The position numbers were made by a program, and so were the translations under genes. Shown one piece after another: positions 1 through 7,600 of a stretch of DNA of 14,673 bases. The DNA is from Deltaproteobacteria bacterium (GTDB taxonomy: Bacteria > Desulfobacterota > Desulfuromonadia > Geobacterales > Pseudopelobacteraceae). The stretch is taken from NCBI GenBank assembly GCA_030654645.1, contig JAURXC010000395.1, positions 1 through 14,673 of the forward strand. Direction: 5' to 3'. The notes under the pieces are model-generated. The model was not told the origin of the DNA. It did not search any database and saw only the letters and a list, made by a program, of their open reading frames with translations. Every line of letters starts with the position of its first letter. Position 1 is the stretch's first letter.

Positions 1-2
1 GC

Positions 3-470
3 GGCACCGGCGGCTATGACTTCGGATATTTCCGGTTTGAAGGCGAAATATCATACAGGAACTCCGAGATCAGCTCGATCACTGATCAGTACGGTGACAA
101 ATATCGCAGGGCGGACGGAAATCTGGGCGTGGCGGCTTTTATGACCAATGCATTTTTCGACCTGCACAATGCAAGCAGAGTAACTCCCTATCTGGGGGGC
201 GGCATCGGATTTGCCACCCTCCAGCTGAGTGACACCTATGGCACCGCTGCGAGCGGCCGCTACCGCCTGTACGACGAGGGTGATGACACGGTTTTTGCGT
301 ATCAGGTGGGGGCCGGCGTGGATATCGCCATCAACCGCAGATTCTCGATGGATGTGGGCTATCGCTACTTTGGAACCGACACGGCGAAAATCAATGAAGA
401 CTCCGCATGGGTGAACAGCCTTAAATTTGAAAGCCACAATGTTGCGGTAGGCTTCAGGGTCAATTTCTAA
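3..470 (+). CDS. Outer-membrane beta-barrel protein, C-terminal part (5' end off window)
   Basis: The reading frame is open from the left edge (codons start at base 3) to a TAA at 468-470, giving 155 residues of a protein whose start lies outside the window. An internal GTG at 129 is not the true start, because typical barrel sequence already runs upstream of it. The visible part has alternating hydrophobic/polar strands separated by polar turns, a glycine-rich strand (YLGGGIGFA), a late strand pair (YQVGAGVDIAINRRFSMDVGY) and a final strand ending in a C-terminal phenylalanine (VGFRVNF). That ending is the usual outer-membrane assembly signal recognised by the Bam machinery. It fits the small 8-stranded OmpA/opacity-type barrel superfamily; exact family and function cannot be told. 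No catalytic motif is seen. A terminator follows 44 nt downstream, so it is the last gene of its transcript. Confidence 0.75.
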   Translation, partial: GTGGYDFGYFRFEGEISYRNSEISSITDQYGDKYRRADGNLGVAAFMTNAFFDLHNASRVTPYLGGGIGFATLQLSDTYGTAASGRYRLYDEGDDTVFAYQVGAGVDIAINRRFSMDVGYRYFGTDTAKINEDSAWVNSLKFESHNVAVGFRVNF

Positions 471-514
471 CCAGTTTTTCCAAAGCTACTTTTATTACGG
501 GATGGAATAATTCT

Positions 515-551
515 GCCGGCGCCATGAATATTGGCGCCGGCTTTCCTGTTT
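515..551 (+). terminator. Rho-independent terminator after the beta-barrel gene
   Basis: A perfect 9-bp GC-rich stem, GCCGGCGCC (515-523) with GGCGCCGGC (533-541), encloses a 9-nt loop and is followed by a broken T-rich tail (TTTCCTGTTT). It ends transcription of the upstream gene and separates it from nuoA. Confidence 0.75.
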
Positions 552-566
552 CCGGTTTTGCCGCTT

Positions 567-600
567 TTGAAAACGGCAACGTTCTGGTATAGTTGCCCCC
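567..600 (+). promoter_or_regulatory. Candidate extended -10 promoter for nuoA
   Basis: TTGAAA (567-572) could be a -35 element. TATAGT (588-593), preceded by TGG (an extended -10, TGn), could be the -10. The 15-nt spacer is short, so recognition would lean on the extended -10. A start of transcription about 7 nt downstream falls at roughly base 600, next to the nuoA ATG at 601. A 6-bp inverted repeat, TTGCCG (558-563) and CGGCAA (574-579), overlaps the -35 and could be a protein-binding site. This is inferred from consensus matches only. Confidence 0.35.
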
Positions 601-1014
601 ATGATCGCCCCTTCCTTCTATCATCTTGCAGTATATGCCCTTGTAACCGTAGCGCTGATCGGCGTGCTGCTGCTGGCCGCTTGGTGGCTGGGGGCCAGCA
701 GCACCTCTCCCGCCAAGCAGATGCCCTATGAATCCGGGGTTGCCCCCAGTGGCTCCGCCCGCCTGGCTTGGCCGGTGCCGTTCTACCTGGTGGCGATCTT
801 ATTCATCGTCTTCGACGTTGAGGCGGCCTTCATCTTTGCCTGGGCGCTGGTGTGGGACGAACTGGGGCTCGCCGGGCTGGTCCAGATCACGGTCTTCATC
901 GTGATCCTGTTTGCCGGGCTGGTATGGTTGTGGTTGAAGGGTGGACTGGACTGGGGACCTTCCAGGGAGAGAAACGCAGATTTTTCACAATCTCTGCGTA
1001 AGTCTTCGGAATAG
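601..1014 (+). CDS. nuoA: NADH-quinone oxidoreductase subunit A (NuoA)
   Basis: NuoA is a small membrane subunit of respiratory complex I, located at the junction between the proton-pumping membrane arm and the quinone-binding peripheral arm. The 137-residue product has three predicted membrane helices (about 8-30, 60-84 and 91-112). The family signatures are present: PYESG (42-46) in the first loop, FDVEAAF (71-77) at the second helix, and GGLDWG near the end. Length is normal for the family apart from the tail. The ATG at 601 gives a helix of normal position, but no Shine-Dalgarno sequence precedes it, so it may be translated from a leaderless or weakly initiated message. The last 14 residues (124-137, polar) are encoded by the left half of the palindromic element 971-1088. 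nuoBCD follows in the same direction 86 nt downstream. Confidence 0.92.
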   Translation: MIAPSFYHLAVYALVTVALIGVLLLAAWWLGASSTSPAKQMPYESGVAPSGSARLAWPVPFYLVAILFIVFDVEAAFIFAWALVWDELGLAGLVQITVFIVILFAGLVWLWLKGGLDWGPSRERNADFSQSLRKSSE

Positions 1015-1088
1015 ATCGTGCGACGTAGCGCTGCTACGTCTCCTCACCATTCCTCGACAGCCTTGATCTTGCAAAAACTTTGCGTTTC
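971..1088. repeat. 118-bp imperfect palindromic element (MITE/REP-like) at the nuoA-nuoBCD junction
   Basis: The ends are inverted: GAAACGCA (971-978) matches TGCGTTTC (1081-1088), each followed inward by a T5/A5 tract (981-985 and 1073-1077). The centre is a perfect 8-bp hairpin, GACGTAGC (1022-1029) with GCTACGTC (1033-1040), around a GCT loop. Between ends and centre the halves still match in patches, for example GGAAT (1008-1012) with ATTCC (1049-1053). A second inverted pair, ACGCAGA (974-980) with TCTGCGT (993-999), sits within the left half. The element covers the nuoA stop codon and its last 14 codons, and stops directly before AGGAG, the ribosome binding site of nuoBCD. No T-run follows the central hairpin, so it does not look like a terminator. 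The structure is read from the sequence; mobility is inferred and copy number is unknown. Confidence 0.6.
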
Positions 1089-1093
1089 AGGAG
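1089..1093 (+). promoter_or_regulatory. Ribosome binding site that sets the nuoBCD start at TTG 1101
   Basis: AGGAG at 1089-1093 lies 7 nt before a TTG at 1101. An upstream in-frame TTG at 1080 has no such site and would place its first codons inside the palindromic element. This argues for 1101 as the true start. Confidence 0.75.
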
Positions 1094-1100
1094 TCATATT

Positions 1101-3470
1101 TTGAAGGAAATACCGCAGAATGTAATCCTGACCCGCCTGGACGACCTGATCAACTGGGGGCGCGCCAACTCGCTCTGGCCGATGTTCTTCGGGCTTTCCT
1201 GCTGCTTTGTCGAGATGATGACCTCGTTCACCTCGCGCCACGATGTTTCCCGCTTCGGAGCCGAGGTGCTGCGCGGCACGCCGCGCGAGGCCGACCTGAT
1301 GGTGATCGCCGGAACCCCCTTCGTCAAGATGGCCCCATCGATCCTGCACCTGTACGAGCAGATGGCCGAGCCGCGCTGGGTCATGTCCATGGGCAGCTGC
1401 GCCAACTCGGGCGGCATGTACGATGTCTACAGCGTCGTGCAGGGGGTCAACCAGATCCTGCCGGTGGATGTGTACGTTCCCGGCTGCCCACCCCGCCCGG
1501 AAGCCTTCATGCAGGGCCTGATGCTGCTGCAGGAGAAGATAAAAAGCGGCGAGCGCCCGGCACGGCCGGTGCTGCACATGTCCGGCGGCTGGCAGGGAAC
1601 CACCGTGCCGGTGCTGGTGCCGGGAGAGACCAAATCCAACGACACCCGCGGACCGGGCATGGAGAAGATTGCAATCCGCGGCGCGGCGGCCGGCCACCCC
1701 AGACAGTTCCAGCCCCGCTCGGACGAGATCTGGCGGCCACCCGCCCCCCGCCATGCCTACCCGGATTTCGATCTGCCGGGAGAGATCGGGCGGCTGTTCG
1801 GCGGACAGGTCGCCATTGACGACAGCGCCACGGACATGCTGACTCTGCGTGCTCCGTCCGAAACCGTGCCGGAACTGCTGAAGCATCTCAAGAACCGCTC
1901 CGGCGCTTCCTTCAAGCGGCTGGAGGACATCGCCGCCGTGGACGAATCCTGCCGCCTGGAACGGGGCCGTTTCAAGGATTTCACGCTCAACTACCACCTG
2001 CTCTCCTTTGACCAGCCCGGCTATCTGCGCATCAAGACCGAACTGAGCGGCGACACCCCCGAACTGCCGTCGGTCACATCGGTTTTCCCGGCCGCCGACT
2101 GGTATGAACGGGAAGTATTCGACATGTACGGCATCCGTTTCGCTGGACACCCCAACCTGCGCCGCATCCTGATGCCGCACGACTGGCAGGGGCATCCGCT
2201 GCGCAAGCAGCACCCCTTCCGCGCCACCGAGATGAAACCGTACACCACCGAAGACGCCCGCCGCCACGCCCCGCTGCCCGCCTCCGACTTCTTCGAAAAG
2301 ATCGGCGAGGGGGAACTGCTGCTCAACCTGGGACCGCAGCACCCCGGCACCCACGGCATCATCCGCTGCATCCTCAAGCTGGACGGGGAGGAGATCCGCG
2401 ACATCGACTTCGACATCGGCTACCACCACCGCGGGGCCGAGAAGATCGCCGAGCGCCAGCACTGGAACCAGTTCATCCCCTACACCGATCGCATCGACTA
2501 CCTGTCCGGCGTGCAGAACAACCTGGCCTACGTCAACTCGGTCGAACGGCTGTGCGGCATCACGGTGCCGGAGCGGGCCGAATGCATCCGCGTGATGCTG
2601 TCCGAGCTGTTCCGCATCGCCAGCCACCTGGTCTGGCTGGGCACCTTCACCGCCGACGTGGGGGCCATGACGCCGGTCTTCTACACCTTCACCGACCGCG
2701 AAAAGATCTTCGACATCGTCGAGATGATCACCGGCGGCCGCATGCACCCGGCCTGGTTCCGCATCGGCGGCGTGGCCGAGGACCTGCCGGACGGCTGGCA
2801 AAAGCCGGTCAGGGAGCTGCTGGAATGGCTGCCGCCGCGCCTGAAGGAGTACCAGCAGCTGATCGAAGGCAACCCGATCTTCCGCCAGCGCCTGAAAGGG
2901 GTAGGCGCCATCTCGTTGGCCGATGCCATGGAATGGGGGCTGTCCGGCCCCAACCTGCGCGCCTGCGGTTTCGATTGGGACCTGCGCCGCAAGCTGCCCT
3001 ACGGCGGCTACGAGCGTTTCGATTTTGAAGTCGCCACCGCCGAGGGGGGCGATTGCCAGGCGCGCTACCAGGTGCGCATGGAGGAGATCCGCCAGTCGCT
3101 GCGGATCGTGGAGCAGGCTATGCAGGAAATGCCGGAGGGACGCTGGATCACCGATGATTATCGATATGTGCTGCCCCGGAAGCAGGATGCGCTGAAGGAC
3201 ATCGAATCGCTGATCCACCACTTCGTCAACAGCACCCGCGGCATGTCGGCGCCAAGGGGCGAGAACTACAGCGCCATCGAGGCGCCCAAAGGGGAATACG
3301 GCTATTTCGCCGTCTCGGACGGCCTGGCCATCCCCTACCGCCTGCGGATCAAGACCCCCAGTTTCCCCCACATCCAGGCCCTGCCGGTGATGAGCCGAGG
3401 CTGGCTGCTGGCCGATTTCCTGGCGATACTGGGTTCGGTGGATTTCGTGCTGGCCGACCTGGACCGGTAA
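1101..3470 (+). CDS. nuoBCD: NADH-quinone oxidoreductase fused subunits B/C/D (NuoBCD)
   Basis: One 789-residue reading frame joins three peripheral-arm subunits of complex I that carry electrons from the Fe-S chain to quinone. The NuoB part (about 1-155) keeps the four cysteines of cluster N2: the C34-C35 pair, C100 and C129 in GCPPRP, with the family spacing of 65 and 29 residues. A linker of about 60 residues leads to the NuoC part (about 220-380), marked by WYEREVFDMYGI and GHPNLRRILMP. The NuoD part (about 400-789) has NLGPQHPGTHG, GYHHRGAEK, DRIDYLSGVQNN, EAPKGEYG and the C-terminal DFVLADLDR. All three units look full length, with no frameshift, so the fusion should be active. Translation is chosen from TTG 1101 by its Shine-Dalgarno. 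It follows nuoA as a two-gene operon and is closed by a terminator; no other nuo genes follow here. Confidence 0.95.
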   Translation: MKEIPQNVILTRLDDLINWGRANSLWPMFFGLSCCFVEMMTSFTSRHDVSRFGAEVLRGTPREADLMVIAGTPFVKMAPSILHLYEQMAEPRWVMSMGSCANSGGMYDVYSVVQGVNQILPVDVYVPGCPPRPEAFMQGLMLLQEKIKSGERPARPVLHMSGGWQGTTVPVLVPGETKSNDTRGPGMEKIAIRGAAAGHPRQFQPRSDEIWRPPAPRHAYPDFDLPGEIGRLFGGQVAIDDSATDMLTLRAPSETVPELLKHLKNRSGASFKRLEDIAAVDESCRLERGRFKDFTLNYHLLSFDQPGYLRIKTELSGDTPELPSVTSVFPAADWYEREVFDMYGIRFAGHPNLRRILMPHDWQGHPLRKQHPFRATEMKPYTTEDARRHAPLPASDFFEKIGEGELLLNLGPQHPGTHGIIRCILKLDGEEIRDIDFDIGYHHRGAEKIAERQHWNQFIPYTDRIDYLSGVQNNLAYVNSVERLCGITVPERAECIRVMLSELFRIASHLVWLGTFTADVGAMTPVFYTFTDREKIFDIVEMITGGRMHPAWFRIGGVAEDLPDGWQKPVRELLEWLPPRLKEYQQLIEGNPIFRQRLKGVGAISLADAMEWGLSGPNLRACGFDWDLRRKLPYGGYERFDFEVATAEGGDCQARYQVRMEEIRQSLRIVEQAMQEMPEGRWITDDYRYVLPRKQDALKDIESLIHHFVNSTRGMSAPRGENYSAIEAPKGEYGYFAVSDGLAIPYRLRIKTPSFPHIQALPVMSRGWLLADFLAILGSVDFVLADLDR

Positions 3471-3513
3471 TTTTTTTTACTGCAGCAATCATTTGTTCAA
3501 CAAAAGCGGATAC

Positions 3514-3550
3514 AAAAAAGCCGGAGCATTTACCAGCTCCGGCTTTTTTT
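3514..3550. terminator. Bidirectional terminator between convergent nuoBCD and the HD-GYP gene
   Basis: An A6 tract (3514-3519) leads into a perfect 8-bp stem, GCCGGAGC (3520-3527) with GCTCCGGC (3536-3543), an 8-nt loop and a T7 tract (3544-3550). The A- and T-tracts make it work on either strand, so it can end both nuoBCD from the left and the response-regulator operon from the right. A T8 tract also follows the nuoBCD stop codon at once. Confidence 0.88.
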
Positions 3551-3578
3551 GATGCATGTTCCCGGCAAGGCCTGCTTC

Positions 3579-4652
3579 TCACGCCTGGCTTTTCTCGAAG
3601 ATCTCCGCAAAATCATCCTTTATCTCCCTGAAGGCGTCCAGGATGCGGGGATCGAAATGGTGCGGCATCGTGCGGTTGTCGCCCTTCAGGATTATGTCGC
3701 AGGTTTTGTCGTGATCAAAGGCCGGTTTGTAGACCCGGCTGTTTCGCAGCGCGTCATACTGGTCCACGATCATCACGATCCTCCCCTCCAGCGGTGTTTC
3801 CTCCCCTTCCGTGCCGGCCGGATAGCCGCTGCCGTCCCAGCGTTCGTGGTGGGTGGCGGCGATCACGGCCCCCATCTTGAGCATCCTGTGCGGCGAGCCC
3901 CTGAGGATGCGCTCGCCGATGACCGTGTGCTGCTTGATTGTGTTGAATTCCTCGGACGTCAGGGCGCCCGGCTTGAGCAGGATCGAGTCGGGAATACCTA
4001 TTTTTCCCACGTCGTGCATCGCACTGGCGACCGAGATATCGTCGATGAACTCTTCGCCCATGTTCAGATGCTGCGCCAACCTCTTGGCGTACATGCCGAT
4101 CCTGGCGATGTGCAGGCCGGTATCCTCGTCGCGCAATTCGGCGGCGGCCGTGAGGCGCTCGATGATTTCGCGGCTCATGTTGGTGATTTCGCCCAAGGCG
4201 GCGTTCAGTTCGGCGGTGCGCTTTTCGACGGTCTTTTCCAGCTCGATCTTGTAGTTCTTTTCAATCTGGGTCAGCCGTTTGAAATTGACCCCCTTTTCGA
4301 CGGTGTGGATCAGGTAGGGCGGACGGTATGGCTTGATAATGAAGTCGAAGGCCCCCTTCTGAATCGCCTTGACCGCCACGTCCAGGTCGGCATAGGCGGT
4401 CATCAGCACCACCGGTGTCTCACGGTCGAGAAAACGGATTTTCTCCAGCAGCTCCAGCCCGTCCATGACCGGCATGTTGATGTCGGTCAGCACCAGATCG
4501 ACCGGCTCCATGATAAAGCGCTTGATGGCGTCATGCCCGCTGGAGAAGGCGCGGACACTGAAACCGTATTCGGTCAAAAGCGTGGTAACGCTTTCCAGCA
4601 CGAAGCGGTCGTCATCCACTACAAAAATATTTCCGGCGGAATCAATGGGCAT
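3579..4652 (-). CDS. REC-HD-GYP response regulator, predicted c-di-GMP phosphodiesterase
   Basis: This 357-residue cytoplasmic protein begins with a receiver domain (about 8-122) with acidic residues D13-D15, phosphoacceptor D57 (TDINMPVMDG), T85 and K107. A coiled linker (about 125-165) leads to an HD-GYP domain (about 165-350). The metal and catalytic signatures are intact: H213-D214 in HDVGKIGIPD, H268-H269-E270, and G276-Y277-P278 in DGSGYPAG. HD-GYP domains of this type hydrolyse cyclic di-GMP to pGpG or GMP, here probably controlled by phosphorylation of D57. The ATG at 4652 overlaps the last codons of the hybrid kinase by 11 nt (ATGCCCATTGA), with GAGG about 9 nt upstream, so translation is probably coupled. 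The pair resembles RpfC (hybrid kinase) with RpfG (REC-HD-GYP). The output process cannot be told from sequence. Confidence 0.93.
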   Translation of the reverse strand: MPIDSAGNIFVVDDDRFVLESVTTLLTEYGFSVRAFSSGHDAIKRFIMEPVDLVLTDINMPVMDGLELLEKIRFLDRETPVVLMTAYADLDVAVKAIQKGAFDFIIKPYRPPYLIHTVEKGVNFKRLTQIEKNYKIELEKTVEKRTAELNAALGEITNMSREIIERLTAAAELRDEDTGLHIARIGMYAKRLAQHLNMGEEFIDDISVASAMHDVGKIGIPDSILLKPGALTSEEFNTIKQHTVIGERILRGSPHRMLKMGAVIAATHHERWDGSGYPAGTEGEETPLEGRIVMIVDQYDALRNSRVYKPAFDHDKTCDIILKGDNRTMPHHFDPRILDAFREIKDDFAEIFEKSQA

Positions 4653-7600
4653 TATCCAGCACCTCGCGTATTTTCATTAGCAGCTGCTTGGGGGAGTAGG
4701 GCTTGGCCAGGTAATTCATCCCGCTTTCAAAGCCGCCCTGCTTGATCAGCACATCTTCGGGGTAGCCGCTGCAGAACAGCACCCTGACCGCCGGATCAAT
4801 GGCCCTGATCGCATCATAGACCTCGCGTCCCTTGAGCTTGGGCATGATTACGTCCAGTATCACCAGGCTGATCCTGTCGCGGTTGTCCCGGAACTGATCC
4901 AGCGCCTCCTGGCCGTCCCCGGCCTCCAGCACCGAATAGCCGAATTCTTCCAGGATCTCCTTGGCCAGTATTCGGGCGGCTTGGTTATCTTCCGCGACCA
5001 GCACCAGATCGCTGCCCTGCCGCACCGGCGCGCCCTCCTCCGGCGACAGTGCGGCAGGAACCGGCGATCCGGTCAAAAGAGGAAGATAGATCTGCATGAT
5101 CGTGCCAAGCCCGATGGTGCTCTGACAGGTTATGTATCCGTTATGCTTCTTGACTATGCCGTACACGATCGAGAGTCCCAGGCCGGTGCCCTTGCCAAGA
5201 TCCTTGGTGGTATAGAACGGTTCGAAAATGTGCCGGGCGGTTTCTTCGTCCATCCCCTCACCGCAGTCGGTAAAGGTCAGCAAGGCATACTCACCGGCCT
5301 GCCCGAAGCCCCTGGATATCACGAAATCGGAGTCAAGCGTGACCATCTCGGTCGCTATCACGATCGAGCCGCCGTTCGGCATCGCGTCGCGGGCATTGGT
5401 GGCCAGGTTCATCAGCACCTGCTCGATCTGACCGCTGTCGGCCATCACCGGCAGTCCCTCTGCCGACGGGTTTATTTCCAGGTTGATGTCTTCACTGATC
5501 AGGCGCCGCAGGAGTTGCTGGACCCTGGCCAGTATCTCGTTGAGATCGATCGCTACCGGGCAGGTGACCTGCTTGCGGCTGAAGGCCAGCAACCCCTGGG
5601 TCAGGCTGGCGCCCCGCTCGGCGGTTTCGATGATCTGGCCGGCGCTCTTCTTGAAAGGGCTGTCGTCCGGCAGCTTGAGCTGCATGATGCTGGAATAGCC
5701 GATGATGGCGGTCAGGATGTTGTTGAAGTCGTGGGCGATGCCGCCGGCCAGCTGGCCGATGGCCTCCATCTTCTGCGAGTGGCGCAACTGGTTTTCAAGC
5801 TGCTTGCGATCGGTTACGTCCTCCTTGATACCGATAAAATGGGTGATGGCGCCGTTTTCATCCCTGATGGGGGCGATCAGCGCCTGCTCCCAGTACAGCT
5901 CCCCGTTCTTTTTGCGGTTGTGGAATTCGCCGCGCCACTCCCCGCCGGAAAGGATGGTTTCCCACAGCTGACGATATTCCCCGGTGCTGGTTTCCCCTGA
6001 TTTGAGTATGCTGGGCGTCCTGCCGATGGCCTCTTCCGGAAGGTAGCCGGTCAGCCGGGAAAAGTGCGGATTGACATACTCGATCACCCCGCGCGGATCG
6101 GTAATGATGATCGAAGCCGGGTTCTGTTCGACCGCCACCGAAAGTTTATGCAGGTGTTCTTCCGCTTTTTTCCTTTCGGACAGCTCACGCCGGAATTTAT
6201 CGTTGAGCCGGGCATTTTCCAGCGCCAGCGAGGCCAGCTCCCCGAAATGGCTGAGCAGATCCATCTGTTCAGCGCTGATTTCCGTATCGTGGTCAATGAA
6301 CGCCAGCCCCAGCGTCCCGATCACCTCTCCGCCGGAGGTCAGCGGCACTCCAGCCATCGCGTGCAGGCAATCCCTGTCCGGGTCCGGCAGGCGCCCTTCC
6401 CAGCGGCAGTAATCAGCGACATGGACCGGCTCCCTGTTCTCCCAGACACGACCGGCGATCCCCTGGCCCGGCTTGATCGGATGATGCACGAAACTGTTAT
6501 AGACCCCGCTCTGGAAGACCATCTCCATTTCGCTGCCGGATGAATTTTTCAGGTATACGTAGCAATGCTCGGTACCGATCAGGTTTCCGGCGCGTGTGAC
6601 TATCGCCTGCAGGAGTCCGGCCACGTCGTGCCGGCTGAGCAGTCCGACCGTGGTCTCGTGCAGCGCCTGCAGGTATTCGTTCTGGCGGTGCAGACGCTGT
6701 TCCGCCTGTTTGCGGGCGGTTATGTCGCGCACAACGGCCAGGATGGCCCTGTTCCCTTCATAGTCTATCAGGCTGGCGCTGACCTCGACCATCATCGGCG
6801 AATCGTGCTTGCGGCGATGGACGGTTTCAAAGGTGTACTGCCCCTGTTCCATGATGCGCGCCACCCGTTCCGGAATATGCACACTCTCATTCGGCGTGTC
6901 CAGTTCCGCCACCGGCATGCTGACCAGCTCCGAGTGGCTGTAACCGTAACGATGGCTGGCTTCGTTGTTGGCCTCCTTGATCAGCCCGTCGGCGCCAACG
7001 ATGAAGATGGCGTCCCCGGATTCCTCGAAGAAGATCCGGAACTTCTCTTCACTGGCGACTATGGCGGACTCGGCCTGCTTCCAGAGCGAGATATCGCTGA
7101 AACTGCCCCTGATCCCGGCATACTGTTCCAGGTGGTCGTAAACCGGGCGGCAGAGATGGTTGACCCAGCGGGTCTCGCCCTGTCTGGTCAGCAAACGAAA
7201 TTCCAGCGGCTCGTTGAAATCGCAGCTACCGGCCATCCGGCAATGTTCGTCCCAGTGATCCCGGTCATCGGGATGGATCATTTCGCGCAACAGCCCCGGA
7301 TTGGCATGGAACTCTTCGGGAGCATATCCGGTCAGTTCCAGGCAGCTGGGCGAAATATAGCTGATGCTCCGACGATCGGGCGATATCAGAAAAATCGTCT
7401 CGCTGGAAAAATCGACAACAGTGCGATAGAGCACCTCGCGCCTGACAAGTTCGTCCCTCTGCCGGTCGATCTCGGCCACCAAGCGGTTGAAAGAGTGGCC
7501 AAGAATGGCAATCTCATCGGAACCTTCCACCGGGATGGTGCGTTGATCGACTTTATTGGAGGAAAGGCTTTCCACGTGCCTGGTAAGCCGGACGACCGGC

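Noticed and set aside
1022..1040. Central hairpin read as an intrinsic terminator between nuoA and nuoBCD
   Set aside because: It is followed by TCCTCACC and not a T-run, and lies in the middle of a larger palindrome.
1080..1100. Earlier TTG start for nuoBCD
   Set aside because: No ribosome binding site upstream, the first codons would fall in the palindromic element, and TTG 1101 has AGGAG at 7 nt.
1044..3371. A 775-codon open frame on the minus strand opposite nuoBCD
   Set aside because: It lies fully antisense to a gene with clear complex I motifs, and its sequence is low-complexity and rich in Asp/Gly/Val/His with no family signature. It is a product of GC-rich codon use in nuoBCD.
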